DNA of 64,000 nt from Campylobacter concisus (GCF_003048375.1 NZ_CP021642.1:1868527-1932526), one strand, 5' to 3'; shown: positions 18,801 through 25,974, counted from the stretch's first letter. The notes: generated by a model from the letters alone, not told the origin. Translations and numbers: made by a program.

Positions 18801-21163
18801 ATCTTAGCTGTTACGCTTGAGGTTTGACCATCAGTTACTGGTACTTTTATTTCTACATGACCAGCTGCTTTATCAGCATCAGTTATAGGATGAGACTGCT
18901 CTGTGCCACCATTTACAGTATATTTGATAACATCGCCTACTACTGCATCTGTTGGGACAGAAATTTTAGCTGTTGTGTTAGCGTTATCACCATCTTTACT
19001 ATTCTCATCTTTATTTAGTTTGCCATCTTTTGGTTTGAGATCTTCAACAAATGTAATAGTTGGCTCTGATGGAGCTGTAGTATCTGTGTATATTGTATTA
19101 CCAGCTGTTCCTTCACCTTTACCAGTGTTGCCTGCGTTATCAGTTACTTCAACAGTTACTTTATCATCTGGTTTTACTGGTTTAGTAGTATCAATAACAA
19201 ATTTACCATCATTGTCTGTCTTGCCTTCACCAATTACATTGCCATCTTTGTCTTTTACTACTACTGGAGCATTTGGTTCATCTGATTCACCAGTTACAGT
19301 TGCTTTGTTTGGGTTGCCATCAGCTGGGCTGTTTGTATCTACTGGAGTGACTTTAACATTTTCAACAGTTGGAGCTTTTGTATCTACATCTAAACTTTCT
19401 TTTGCTTCCTTGCCTACATTACCTGCTTGATCAACGATCTTAGCTGTTACGCTTGAGGTTTGACCATCAGTTACTGGTACTTTTATTTCTACATGACCAG
19501 CTGCTTTATCAGCATCAGTTATAGGATGAGACTGCTCTGTGCCACCATTTACAGTATATTTGATAACATCGCCTACTACTGCATCTGTTGGGACAGAAAT
19601 TTTAGCTGTTGTGTTAGCGTTATCACCATCTTTACTATTCTCATCTTTATTTAGTTTGCCATCTTTTGGTTTGATATCTTCATCAAATGTAATAGTTGGC
19701 TCTGATGGAGCTGTAGTATCTGTGTATATTGTATTACCAGCTGTTCCTTCACCTTTACCAGTGTTGCCTGCGTTATCAGTTACTTCAACAGTTACTTTAT
19801 CATCTGGTTTTACTGGTTTAGTAGTATCAATAACAAATTTACCATCATTGTCTGTCTTGCCTTCACCAATTACATTGCCATCTTTGTCTTTTACTACTAC
19901 TGGAGCATTTGGTTCATCTGATTCACCAGTTACAGTTGCTTTGTTTGGGTTGCCATCAGCTGGGCTGTTTGTATCTACTGGAGTGACTTTAACATTTTCA
20001 ACAGTTGGAGCTTTTGTATCTACATCTAAACTTTCTTTTGCTTCCTTGCCTACATTACCTGCTTGATCAACGATCTTAGCTGTTACGCTTGAGGTTTGAC
20101 CATCAGTTACTGGTACTTTTATTTCTACATGACCAGCTGCTTTATCAGCATCAGTTATAGGATGAGACTGCTCTGTGCCACCATTTACAGTATATTTGAT
20201 AACATCGCCTACTACTGCATCTGTTGGGACAGAAATTTTAGCTGTTGTGTTAGCGTTATCACCATCTTTACTATTCTCATCTTTATTTAGTTTGCCATCT
20301 TTTGGTTTGAGATCTTCAACAAATGTAATAGTTGGCTCTGATGGAGCTGTAGTATCTGTGTATATTGTATTACCAGCTGTTCCTTCACCTTTACCAGTGT
20401 TGCCTGCGTTATCAGTTACTTCAACAGTTACTTTATCATCTGGTTTTACTGGTTTAGTAGTATCAATAACAAATTTACCATCATTGTCTGTCTTGCCTTC
20501 ACCAATTACATTGCCATCTTTGTCTTTTACTACTACTGGAGCATTTGGTTCATCTGATTCACCAGTTACAGTTGCTTTGTTTGGGTTGCCATCAGCTGGG
20601 CTGTTTGTATCTACTGGAGTGACAGACTTGACGGTCACTTTCGGTGGTGTAGTGTCGATATAAAAACCCGTACCGCCACCAGTGCCGCCATTATCTAGGC
20701 CACCTCTTACGCCTGTTTCTGGGCTAGCAAAACCGAAAGCTCCTAAAGGATTTATCGCACTAGTGCTAGTGCTTACATTTGAATAATGCCCACCATGCTC
20801 AAATCTGGTTTCACCAAGACTAACGCCATCGCCAGCACGACCACCGCTCGTACCGCCAGCCGCTGTCTCTTCTAGATCTTCTAAATTTGCACCATTTAAC
20901 AATGCTTTTTGAAGTGCTGCCACTTGTGAATCAGCAGCAGTTGCCTTTGGATCGAGGTTTAGCGTATCTTCACCGATCATTGATAGCTCTTTTCCATTAT
21001 TTGTCGCTATCACAACCTTAGAATCAGCTGAAGTTGTTTTTACCGTCTCACCTTCATAAAGGCTATCACCAACTTTTAGTACCCTTTGGTTGCCGCTTTT
21101 ATCTACTGCGATAACCTCAGCAGAACCTGATATAGACTTGATTGTGCCTAATTTTTTTGCCAT
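6893..21163 (-). CDS. Giant LapA-type surface adhesin, 4756 aa
   Basis: Very large secreted protein, probably held in the outer membrane by its N-terminus and mediating adhesion or biofilm. Residues 1-105 form a retention module (KLGTIKSISGSAEVIAVDKSG..RVLKVGDSLYEGETV) ending in EETAAGG at about 98-104; TAAG is the LapG protease site in Pseudomonas LapA. A Gly-rich linker (105-170) follows, then dozens of bacterial Ig-like domains with VDQAGN/TDNAGN signatures to about residue 4240. Two arrays of identical 212-residue double domains are at about 181-1435 and 3009-3555. Residues 4245-4660 are about 20-residue repeats with GxGDDxIxVG, a probable calcium-binding beta-solenoid. The last 90 residues resemble the C-termini of the other adhesins here and are likely a type I secretion signal. 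ATG with AAAGGAATTAAC upstream; the TTGTAC promoter module lies 35-80 bp upstream. Confidence 0.93.
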   Translation of the reverse strand: MAKKLGTIKSISGSAEVIAVDKSGNQRVLKVGDSLYEGETVKTTSADSKVVIATNNGKELSMIGEDTLNLDPKATAADSQVAALQKALLNGANLEDLEETAAGGTSGGRAGDGVSLGETRFEHGGHYSNVSTSTSAINPLGAFGFASPETGVRGGLDNGGTGGGTGFYIDTTPPKVTVKSVTPVDTNSPADGNPNKATVTGESDEPNAPVVVKDKDGNVIGEGKTDNDGKFVIDTTKPVKPDDKVTVEVTDNAGNTGKGEGTAGNTIYTDTTAPSEPTITFVEDLKPKDGKLNKDENSKDGDNANTTAKISVPTDAVVGDVIKYTVNGGTEQSHPITDADKAAGHVEIKVPVTDGQTSSVTAKIVDQAGNVGKEAKESLDVDTKAPTVENVKVTPVDTNSPADGNPNKATVTGESDEPNAPVVVKDKDGNVIGEGKTDNDGKFVIDTTKPVKPDDKVTVEVTDNAGNTGKGEGTAGNTIYTDTTAPSEPTITFDEDIKPKDGKLNKDENSKDGDNANTTAKISVPTDAVVGDVIKYTVNGGTEQSHPITDADKAAGHVEIKVPVTDGQTSSVTAKIVDQAGNVGKEAKESLDVDTKAPTVENVKVTPVDTNSPADGNPNKATVTGESDEPNAPVVVKDKDGNVIGEGKTDNDGKFVIDTTKPVKPDDKVTVEVTDNAGNTGKGEGTAGNTIYTDTTAPSEPTITFVEDLKPKDGKLNKDENSKDGDNANTTAKISVPTDAVVGDVIKYTVNGGTEQSHPITDADKAAGHVEIKVPVTDGQTSSVTAKIVDQAGNVGKEAKESLDVDTKAPTVENVKVTPVDTNSPADGNPNKATVTGESDEPNAPVVVKDKDGNVIGEGKTDNDGKFVIDTTKPVKPDDKVTVEVTDNAGNTGKGEGTAGNTIYTDTTAPSEPTITFVEDLKPKDGKLNKDENSKDGDNANTTAKISVPTDAVVGDVIKYTVNGGTEQSHPITDADKAAGHVEIKVPVTDGQTSSVTAKIVDQAGNVGKEAKESLDVDTKAPTVENVKVTPVDTNSPADGNPNKATVTGESDEPNAPVVVKDKDGNVIGEGKTDNDGKFVIDTTKPVKPDDKVTVEVTDNAGNTGKGEGTAGNTIYTDTTAPSEPTITFVEDLKPKDGKLNKDENSKDGDNANTTAKISVPTDAVVGDVIKYTVNGGTEQSHPITDADKAAGHVEIKVPVTDGQTSSVTAKIVDQAGNVGKEAKESLDVDTKAPTVENVKVTPVDTNSPADGNPNKATVTGESDEPNAPVVVKDKDGNVIGEGKTDNDGKFVIDTTKPVKPDDKVTVEVTDNAGNTGKGEGTAGNTIYTDTTAPSEPTITFDEDIKPKDGKLNKDENSKDGDNANTTAKISVPTDAVVGDVIKYTVNGGTEQSHPITDADKAAGHVEIKVPVTDGQTSSVTAKIVDQAGNVGKEVSGSIDVDLTIGNPKVRFLEDTDNNGVLSVAEVAAIKDGKAHWVIDIPTDGSIKAGDVIQSIDSKGNWVKFVTITDEMIKDGRFEATFNVDIEKLRNGKYETPEYRFADDAGNISDSSKATLTLDGEFSRTPGSPLDINFKEDTNKDGKISNKENQDGDKEVGKTTAEISIPKDGSVKPGDKLIVKDNSDKPKEHVITEKDIENGKVEISVDIKTGDKTTITAEIVNPNNPSKPSEEISKDITEASSTVQVTIDEIYDDVAGGVVNGDVKNGLTNDNLPTFKGSAAPGATVEIYESFLTTTEKTLVGKTVADANGKWSFTPTEAMGDGLHYFEAHATDSAGNKSFTHKEGTKVEDMITLDVDTSANAPVIDAVNDDVDSHTGNVLDVKTKVALTNDSTPTLEGYAEPNSVVTIYEISELSGDKRAIGTTTADKHGGWKFELPELGDGEYQYTTRAQDKAGNISDFSETVIVNVDLVAPSEPTITFVEDINKKDGMLNKAENGKDGDNASTTAQISVPGDAEENDVIHYTVNGEEKTHTITYNDRVAGYIEVKVPVIDGQASTVTAKIVDQAGNASEVVKESISSDFTAPNVQITGIIDNVPGGTYKDNVAGTSTNDNKPTIKGTADANQEVVIYDTDKEIGRVKADKDGNWEFKPIDYKEPLADLVGRVHIIKAVVTDAAGNSSEATSALEVDTTVGTPKVKFKEDLNSNEVLSVEEAKALTDGKLHWIVEIPTDGVSVKAGDILQVYGQDGKWKNATFITKEDIVKGSVERDGFVMDLPKGNGAQSPTYRIVDIVGNESEGNFANLVYDKELTRQPSDPSITFPEDNDPKDGKISDKENKAGDNDAGKTTAEISIPKDGSVKPGDKLVVTDENGKQTEKTIEQGDIDNGNIKVPVDLNPGKDNTIIAEIINPNNPNNPGKGKGVIGEDSENTKAPEAPVITDVIDDVKGGKFNEDVKGGLTNDNTPTIKGTVKAGSTVIIYDNDVEIGRIENANANWEFTTPVLTKQGEHKFKAIAKNEFGESGSSNEATIELDTIAPVIDRITITPVDTSNPADSTAELTNVTGHTDTPKADLVFKDASGKVIGSGKANNTGGFLITDVEGVKPGDKITVEATDKAGNTSVTEVTAGEMIHPNDHTAPSEPTITFVEDLKPKDGKLNKDENSKDGDNANTTAKISVPTDAVVGDVIKYTVNGGTEQSHPITDADKAAGHVEIKVPVTDGQTSSVTAKIVDQAGNVGKEAKESLDVDLTDPETIRKPSNPSITFPEDNDPKDGKISDKENKAGDNDAGKTTAEISIPKDGSVKPGDKLVVTDENGKQTEKTIGQGDIDNGNIKVPVDLNPGKDNTITAEIINPNNPNNPGKGKGVIGEDSENTKAPEAPVINEVIDNVKGYEEDTKVGNVLDVKGHLTNDKTPTIKGTAKAGSKVEIYDNGNKVGETTAKSDGSWEVTTTALTKDGEHKFTATAENKFGKSAPSNEATIDLDSIAPKLDNVKITPIDTNSKADDTAELTMGTGHTDEPNAEILFRDENNNIIGKGHANSAGDFLIQLDKAVQPGTPVFVQAIDKAGNVGTDRVEAGNIEHPNDHTAPSEPTITFVEDTNPKDGKLNKAENGSDSDNANTTAKISIPADAVVNDVIKYTVNGGKEESHTITNADKTAGHVEIKVPVVDGQTSSVTAKIVDQAGNASKEVSGSIDVDTTAPKVDVKTVTPVDTNNPADGNPEKGIVKGHSDEPNAPVVVTDKDGKTIGTGTTDGNGDFTIETKPFNPGDKVNVEVTDKAGNKGNGEGTAGNIEHPNDHTAPSEPTITFVEDTNPKDGKLNKAENGSDSDNANTTAKISIPADAVVNDVIKYTVNGGKEESHTITNADKTAGHVEIKVPVVDGQTSSVTAKIVDQAGNASKEVSGSIDVDTTAPKVDVKTVTPVDTNNPADGNPEKGIVKGHSDEPNAPVVVTDKDGKTIGTGTTDGNGDFTIETKPFNPGDKVNVEVTDKAGNKGNGEGTAGNIEHPNDHTAPSEPTITFVEDTNPKDGKLNKAENGSDSDNANTTAKISIPADAVVNDVIKYTVNGGKEESHTITNADKTAGHVEIKVPVVDGQTSSVTAKIVDQAGNASKEVSGSINVDTTASDAPVITQVTDNQYGGIQDGKNVLGIDNGLTNDSTPTFKGTAEPNTTITLRNGNDIIGKNIQVDANGDWSYTPAPLAEGVYNVTAIATDKAGNDSKPSNVATITVDLHSETPVITEIVDNVAGGVVNGDVKGSLTNDNTPTLKGTAEPFATVEIKIDGIGSYKFENGKVISNWTAVADKDGNWEFTTPKLSDGHHNFEAQATDKAGNNSQPSALVSIDVDTTAGAPKVMITADADDNSILTATEASSITDGKLKWVIKLPEDAKVGDRIEVANSHREWVTVLTLSAADIKAGTIIRDDFSADLVKGKTGFQTPSYRIVDQAGNISAEDADSVRFDKAAPKAPVIKEVIDDVKGYYDDNRVGDVLKVEGGLTNDNTPTIKGTAEAGIKVDIYDNGNFIGTTKANTNGNWEFTPSVSAALPDGKHSITAVAKNALDVESAPSNAANIDVDTVTPKPTIDSITDNVEGGVYKGDVKGGLTNDNRPVFKGSAEKGAFIELFDNGKVIGTTKAGEDGKWTIQPKEPMADGKHNMVVQATDLAGNRSMSDQTSSDVDTTPGVVKITAVCDDVAGYNGKVGNILGVNNGLTNDSTPTIKGTAKPGTTITIKDGNSVIDGVIKYNGDGSWEFTPKTPFTDGEHKLTAIATSRTSGAQSVSNVATIDVDTTIRIELTEVTPIAEGTTPGAHISTPTINFNTISRGNHIPTTTGDDYVKVKGSVNNRANINLCDGNDTLEIGGVVTDGVVINAGRGNDKIVIGDYLGGLLSRGTKIDLGEGGANIVRTRIAGTSDEINAAFIIKDKNGLKIGDGKTDADGKFDMFIDKAIKPGEKLSVEIVDAAGNKASDSKAASHIEVSGVRYYDNELDVGTNIHAATVLAGNGNDLLVVGEKGKPDGYIIAGSNINLGEGDNEIRVRTNIGNSEIKTGSGDDILTTGLKGSGFGYITDGSKINLGDGNNTLNVGANIDGSTIELGKGDDTAVVKGWINDNAVVNLGDGNNTLTVGTNIDKATVLAGSGNDEVVVGKWQHAGDSWITNYSTIKLGDGDNKLTVGTNIDSSSIETGKGNDVIKVGGYIHSSKVDLGAGDDTLSIGKVDLDNSKVDGGTGYDKLVLENPDKSVNLSDISKFAKNFEELDISGAKNTTLEVSIKDVLDVTDDKHTLKITGDKGDTVDLKGNGWHQGASEDGYTTYTNNTVTIQIKDEIHVI
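10500..12137 (-). repeat. Tandem 636-bp repeat array 2 (about 2.6 copies)
   Basis: Three in-phase units of 636 bp (212 codons). I saw no base difference between the full copies while reading. Each encodes two Ig-like domains, one with TITFVEDTNPKDGKLN and one with TPVDTNNPADGNPEKG. The left edge is slightly diverged around 10495-10505, and the right edge breaks after GCCAGCT at 12137. Confidence 0.9.
12715..13083 (-). repeat. 369-bp duplicated segment, copy A (copy B 14038-14406)
   Basis: Nearly identical to 14038-14406 at an offset of 1323 bp, with a few single-base differences (for example GTTGTTAGG against GTTATTAGG). It encodes an Ig-like domain with ITFPEDNDPKDGKISDKEN. It shows that domain duplication also happened outside the perfect arrays. 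Confidence 0.8.
16861..20623 (-). repeat. Tandem 636-bp repeat array 1 (about 5.9 copies)
   Basis: Six in-phase units of 636 bp (212 codons) within the giant adhesin gene, about residues 181-1435. The only differences noticed are two sites: GAGATCTTCAAC (VEDL) in copies 1, 3, 4 and 5, and GATATCTTCATC (DEDI) in copies 2 and 6, counted from the protein N-terminus. The same 636-bp period is used by the array at 10.5-12.1 kb. An isolated half copy lies near 13.1-13.46 kb. Confidence 0.95.
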
Positions 21164-21198
21164 GTTAATTCCTTTTGGGCTAATTTAATTTTGGCATT

Positions 21199-21243
21199 AT
21201 TTTATAACTATTAGGAGAAATTGTAAATTGTACCTAGGTACAA
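21199..21243 (-). promoter_or_regulatory. TTGTAC operator plus -10 box, giant adhesin gene
   Basis: TTGTAC-CTAG-GTACAA at 21228-21243; with its flanking A and T it is a perfect 18-bp palindrome. Exactly 23 bp downstream on the minus strand is TAAAAT (21199-21204), 35 bp before the ATG. The same arrangement precedes three other retention-module genes. Confidence 0.8.
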
Positions 21244-21448
21244 TATAGTTACATTATTTTATTATATGTTACATTTATAGAATTTTTTGTAATTAATAGA
21301 TGATATTTCTATGACGCTTATATAAATTTTAATTTTCTAATAAGAATTGATTAATGATATTTTAAGTTATAAATGTTTTTATTTGATTATAGTAAATTTT
21401 AAAAGGATAATAGAATTTATAGAAAATATTTGTAAATTTATATAGAAG

Positions 21449-21477
21449 AAATTTAGACCCAAAAAGGGTCTAAATTT
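21449..21477 (-). terminator. Terminator of the 1453-aa adhesin gene
   Basis: Perfect 12-bp stem AAATTTAGACCC/GGGTCTAAATTT with a 5-nt loop, overlapping the stop codon. The rest of the 313-bp gap 21164-21476 is very AT-rich, holds the promoter module of the giant gene and shows no reading frame. Confidence 0.85.
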
Positions 21478-24400
21478 TAAAGATCGACGTGGATGTTTTC
21501 TTTTACATCGATATAAGCTGTAGTTGCGTCGTAATGTGCCTCATATCTTTCAAAGCCATCTACTGCGTTAGCAGCAGATTTACTAAAGCCTTCAAGTTTT
21601 ACTCCGCCACTTGCCTCGGTTATTTGAAGCAAATTATTACTATGTTCGTGTCCGACATCGAGCATATCAGCTATATCAAGAGCTTTTAGAGTGACCTTTT
21701 CATTGCTAGTAACCTTTAACTCTTCAAAGCTCTTAACCTTTGTAAAGTCTATCTGACCATCAACCAAAAGCGTATCGTGATCATAGCGACTTCTATTGTC
21801 TGAGTATCCACCAAGAATGCTAGTGCCACCCTCAAGCTTCATATCTTTAGATATAAAGACACTATCACTGCCATCCGATAGATCTATTTTAATATTAGTT
21901 AAGCTTCCAGATCTTAGCTCCAAATAATCTTTTGCATTTTCATGTCCACTCAAAATCCAGTTCGCATGGTGTTCAGCTGGCAAACCACTAGCTGATGCGT
22001 GAGTATCTTCAACTACCACATGCATTTCATTTATATAAGCCATGATATCTACATCTTTTAGGGTAGACGACTTTAAATTTATATCTGTATGATAAGTTTC
22101 TCCAAATGAAGGGACTCTACTGCCTCCATTTAGTTCTACGTTATCAAGGTTTGAGCTATCTATATTTATAGTACCTTTTGATGATCCTGCATAGATCGCA
22201 CTTTTTTCTGCTGATGTTGTTGAGTTAATGTCAGTGTATTTGATATTTATAACGTCTTCATCGCCTTTAATTAATTCATTACCAACCAATTGGAAGGCAC
22301 CATTAAGCTTATTAGCATTAGTGCTTATGTGAATATCTGTCATTTTTACATGATCAGCTTTTGTACCTGTTATATTTAAGATATCGCTGTTAATGCCAAG
22401 ATAGATGGTCTCTTTGTTAAAAACTCCACCATTTATGTTTATGACATCATTGCCAAAGCCCGCATTGATCTCAACTTTTTCGTGCGTTCCACCATTTATA
22501 TTTATAGTATCATTCCCGTTACGGGTGTCGATAGTGACATTATTTAAATTTGAGTTATTGATATCAATCTTATCTTTTCCAGTATTAGTTCTAATATCAA
22601 GCCAATTTAAATTTGAACTATTGATATTGACCTCAGTGTCTCCAGAGTTACTATATACTTCACTAAAATGGATCTTACTAGGTTCTTCTCCTTCTTTATG
22701 ACTTACGGTTGCATTGTTGAAATTTAAGACATTATCTCCATTTTTAAAAAAATCTACATCAAAGCGTTTGTCGTTGTGAAATTCGCTATTTACAGTTGTT
22801 ATATGGTCATTATCTATGATACCACCATTATACGTATATTTAGCGTTATCTATACTAAATTCTAAGATGACACTCTCGCTGTAGTAGTGATTGTTTTCAA
22901 CGCCCTTATCTGCATCTTTAAATAACTTTTCTTTATCCCATTGATAATAAAATATTCCACTATCTTCATCTTCAGATAAAAGCTTGCCTTCATTTGGTTC
23001 TTTATCGTCTATTACATTTGCACGAACAACTACTTTGTTGATATCGCCCGCTCTTAGACCTTTTATGACGCCACTACTATCTAGATCTATCCAGTTTTCA
23101 TTATCGAGTGAGTACTGAATTTTATCGTAGTCTTTGCCGTAAGTCGCCTTGCCACTAAATTTAAGCTTTACATCGATTTTTTGATCCACATCAGCCTCTG
23201 CCACTTCACCCCTTAGCTCAAATATTAAATTGTTATGTTCCCACATATTCGATCTTTCATGGTTTTCGATCTGAAAGCCTTGTTTACCATATATGCCTAT
23301 ATTTTTTACATATTTTGAGTCATATTCATTTATATATTCTGGCTCTGGATCAGGCGTTGGCTGTGGAGTTGGCTCAGGTTTTGGTTCTGGTTTAGGTTCT
23401 GGTTTTGGTTCTGGTTTTGGCTCTGGTTGTGGAGCTGGATTTACAGGCTCGACTGGCTCGACTGGTGTAGGCTCTGTCTTAGCACCAAGATCGACATTGA
23501 TACCATTTTTTACATCTATATAGCCTTTGGTAGTATAAGATCTGCCGTTTTCTTGAAGACCAAAGTCGCCCTCATATCTTGTAAAGCCTTCTTTTAAACC
23601 TCTTCCGGACTCTGAAAGCTTAAAGCCTGCTAGCTCTACTCCGCCAGCTGCCTCTGTAACTGCCAAGATATGTTGTTCTTTATCGCTATTTCTTATATCA
23701 AGCATATCATATAGATCTTCTAGTTTTAGGCTGACCTTCTCGTTGCCAGTCACTTGTAGCTCTTCAAAGCTCTTAAAATTTTTAAAATTAACATTGCCGT
23801 CTATCACAAGTGTATCGGTCTCATAGCTGGTGCCACCATTTATCGCAGTGTATCCATCAAGCTTCATAGCTTTTGAGACGACGACTTTATCTTCGCCGTT
23901 GCCAAGATTAACCGTCATATCGTTTAATGTGCCTGATCTTAGCTCTAAAGTATCATCTGTATCTGCGAAATTCCACTTTGTAGCATTTTCTGTGTAGCTG
24001 CCATTTACCTTTGTATCTTCAACTACTACGTGAGTTTTGTAGTTGGTGTTAAGATTTACATCATCTAGGGTAGATGATTTTAAATTTAGATCGAAATTTA
24101 GTGGATTTCTATTTACATCGGTGCCTGTGTTTGTCTCTGTACCTATGTTGATACCTTTTAAATTTGAGTTTTCAACATTTACGGTGTTGTTATTTGAGCC
24201 TGCTTCGATATGGTTGGCAAAATTTTTATATGTTGAGTTGATATCAGCGTATTTGATATTTATCTCATCTTTATCGCCTGAGCCAGTTCTTAGGTACATA
24301 TCTGTCATTTTTACATGATCATCTTTTGTACCATTTAAATTTAACACATCATTTCCGCTATCAAGCGTGAAGCCACTTTGATAAGGTTTGGTACCTATGT

Positions 24401-25838
24401 AAGTTCCGCTGTTTAAATTTACAGTGTCGTTGTCTGCACCAGTTTCGACGTGAAGTCTCTCGTGTCTTCCGCCATTTATATTTATGGTGTCATTTCCGCC
24501 TTGGGTTTTGATATTTAGCCAGTTTAAATTTGAATTATTTGAGTTTATAACGTCTATTCCATTATTCTTCTCACCATCACCAAAAACTATGTCACTAGGT
24601 ATCTTTTTATTCTCATCACGGCTTATAGTTGCATTTTCAAAACTTAAAGTGTTATTGCCATTGTTTTTAAACGTAGCATCAAAGAATTTATCATTGTGAA
24701 ATTCGCTTGTGATAGTAATGTTATGGTCATTATCAACTATATAGCTATCTTTTGTAGCTTTGTTATCTCCTATGCTAACTTCTAGCGAAACGCTCTCTTT
24801 AAAGTAGCCATTATTTTCTACGCCCTTATCTGCATCTGTGAAAATTTTCTCTGATGTGTCAAGTGTGCCTTCATTTTGGTCGTGATCGTTTGTCACTTCA
24901 ACACGCACGCTTACTTTATTTATATCGCCAGCTCTTACATCTTTTATCACGCCACTATCATCTAGCTTTTGCCAAGTTTTACCGCCATCTAGCGAGTACT
25001 CTGCGTTTTGATAGTCTTTGCCAGCAGTTGCCTCTCCGCCAAATTTAAGCGTCACATCTACCTTTTTATCAGCATCAGCCTCCGCTACTTCGCCTTTTAG
25101 GTTGTACTCTAGGTATGATTTGTCATTTGAGCTTCTTGGGTCCGAGCTCTTTTCATAGCCAAATTCTGACTTGTTTTCAACCGAGATATTTTTAACTATA
25201 TCTTTGCTCTCGTCAGGTTTTGGCTCTGGCTTAGGTTCTGGTTTAGGCTCAGGCTGTGGCTCCGGCTCAGGTTCAGGCTGCGGAGTTGGAGTTGGATTTT
25301 CTGGTTGTGATGGCTCAACTGGGGCTACAGGTGCAATGGCAGAATTTATATCACTATCTGAACCATCAAAAACATCACTACCGCCACCTTTTACCTCTTG
25401 GTTGGTTAGTTTTACAGCGCCAAAAGTATCCGAAAGTGATCTAAAGCTAGCTGATACATCAGAGCTTTCATGACCGCCATGCTCAAACCTTGTCTCGCCA
25501 AGGCTCACGCCGTCACCGCCTCTGCCACCGCTATTGCCTCCAGCGGCACTCTCTTCGAGATTTGCTAAATTTTCACCTTTTAAAAGGGCTTTTTGTATAG
25601 CTGCTACCTCTTTGTCTGAGCTAAGGTCGTTATTTAAATTTAGAGTTTCGCCATCTTTTAGCTCGAACTCTTTGCCGTCGTTTGATGCGATAGTTACCTT
25701 TGCGCCGTTTGCTTTAACGACATCGCCCTCGTATAAACTATCTCCCGCGACAACAACTCTTTCGTTGCCATTTTTGTCTATAACTACTACTTCCTTGGAG
25801 CCAAGAATGTTTTTAATAACACCTACTTTCACAGCCAT
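21477..25838 (-). CDS. LapA-type adhesin with internally duplicated body
   Basis: 1453-residue secreted protein. The start is the ATG at 25838 behind AAAGGAGGCAGCG; a TTG 21 bases further upstream is less likely. Residues 1-105 are a retention module (VKVGVIKNILGSKEVVVIDKNG) with SAAGG at 97-101 in place of TAAGG. Two homologous halves follow. Each has a Pro/Glu/Lys linker (about 170-210 and 782-833), a Calx-beta-like domain (VAEADADKKVDVTLKFGG... and VAEADVDQKIDVKLKFSG...), a solenoid of NxNL/NDTININGG repeats and the C-terminal module (SFEEL.VT.NEKV...YIDV). The first copy of that module is internal, around 670-780. It likely acts at the cell surface. It lacks the TTGTAC box; ATTATA at 25868-25873 (TATAAT on the minus strand) is a good -10 candidate. 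Confidence 0.9.
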   Translation of the reverse strand: MAVKVGVIKNILGSKEVVVIDKNGNERVVVAGDSLYEGDVVKANGAKVTIASNDGKEFELKDGETLNLNNDLSSDKEVAAIQKALLKGENLANLEESAAGGNSGGRGGDGVSLGETRFEHGGHESSDVSASFRSLSDTFGAVKLTNQEVKGGGSDVFDGSDSDINSAIAPVAPVEPSQPENPTPTPQPEPEPEPQPEPKPEPKPEPKPDESKDIVKNISVENKSEFGYEKSSDPRSSNDKSYLEYNLKGEVAEADADKKVDVTLKFGGEATAGKDYQNAEYSLDGGKTWQKLDDSGVIKDVRAGDINKVSVRVEVTNDHDQNEGTLDTSEKIFTDADKGVENNGYFKESVSLEVSIGDNKATKDSYIVDNDHNITITSEFHNDKFFDATFKNNGNNTLSFENATISRDENKKIPSDIVFGDGEKNNGIDVINSNNSNLNWLNIKTQGGNDTININGGRHERLHVETGADNDTVNLNSGTYIGTKPYQSGFTLDSGNDVLNLNGTKDDHVKMTDMYLRTGSGDKDEINIKYADINSTYKNFANHIEAGSNNNTVNVENSNLKGINIGTETNTGTDVNRNPLNFDLNLKSSTLDDVNLNTNYKTHVVVEDTKVNGSYTENATKWNFADTDDTLELRSGTLNDMTVNLGNGEDKVVVSKAMKLDGYTAINGGTSYETDTLVIDGNVNFKNFKSFEELQVTGNEKVSLKLEDLYDMLDIRNSDKEQHILAVTEAAGGVELAGFKLSESGRGLKEGFTRYEGDFGLQENGRSYTTKGYIDVKNGINVDLGAKTEPTPVEPVEPVNPAPQPEPKPEPKPEPKPEPKPEPTPQPTPDPEPEYINEYDSKYVKNIGIYGKQGFQIENHERSNMWEHNNLIFELRGEVAEADVDQKIDVKLKFSGKATYGKDYDKIQYSLDNENWIDLDSSGVIKGLRAGDINKVVVRANVIDDKEPNEGKLLSEDEDSGIFYYQWDKEKLFKDADKGVENNHYYSESVILEFSIDNAKYTYNGGIIDNDHITTVNSEFHNDKRFDVDFFKNGDNVLNFNNATVSHKEGEEPSKIHFSEVYSNSGDTEVNINSSNLNWLDIRTNTGKDKIDINNSNLNNVTIDTRNGNDTININGGTHEKVEINAGFGNDVININGGVFNKETIYLGINSDILNITGTKADHVKMTDIHISTNANKLNGAFQLVGNELIKGDEDVINIKYTDINSTTSAEKSAIYAGSSKGTINIDSSNLDNVELNGGSRVPSFGETYHTDINLKSSTLKDVDIMAYINEMHVVVEDTHASASGLPAEHHANWILSGHENAKDYLELRSGSLTNIKIDLSDGSDSVFISKDMKLEGGTSILGGYSDNRSRYDHDTLLVDGQIDFTKVKSFEELKVTSNEKVTLKALDIADMLDVGHEHSNNLLQITEASGGVKLEGFSKSAANAVDGFERYEAHYDATTAYIDVKENIHVDL

Positions 25839-25974
25839 CGCTGCCTCCTTTAAAATCAATTTGACACATTATAAATATTTCCTTTAAATATAAAGTAATG
25901 TAAATATGATGTTAATTCTTAAGATTACGCTGTTGCAGTGGGTTTTAAAAATTAAGTTTTGATAAATGTAAGCA

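Noticed and set aside
10500-20623. A CRISPR array or rRNA-like repeat, given the periodicity
   Set aside because: The unit is 636 bp, in frame, coding throughout, and without short repeats plus spacers.
16916-20663. Regularly spaced plus-strand frames of 64 and 175 codons opposite the giant adhesin gene
   Set aside because: They recur every 636 bp because the minus-strand gene repeats; they have no ribosome-binding sites and their amino-acid patterns are reverse-strand shadows.
23293-23523. Plus-strand glycine/serine-rich protein (GSGSGVGCG...)
   Set aside because: It is the reverse complement of the Pro/Glu/Lys linker of the adhesin and has no own start signals.
25838-25859. Upstream TTG start for the 1453-aa adhesin
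   Set aside because: The strong AAAGGAGG lies between it and the ATG at 25838, and the paralogues begin at the position of this ATG.
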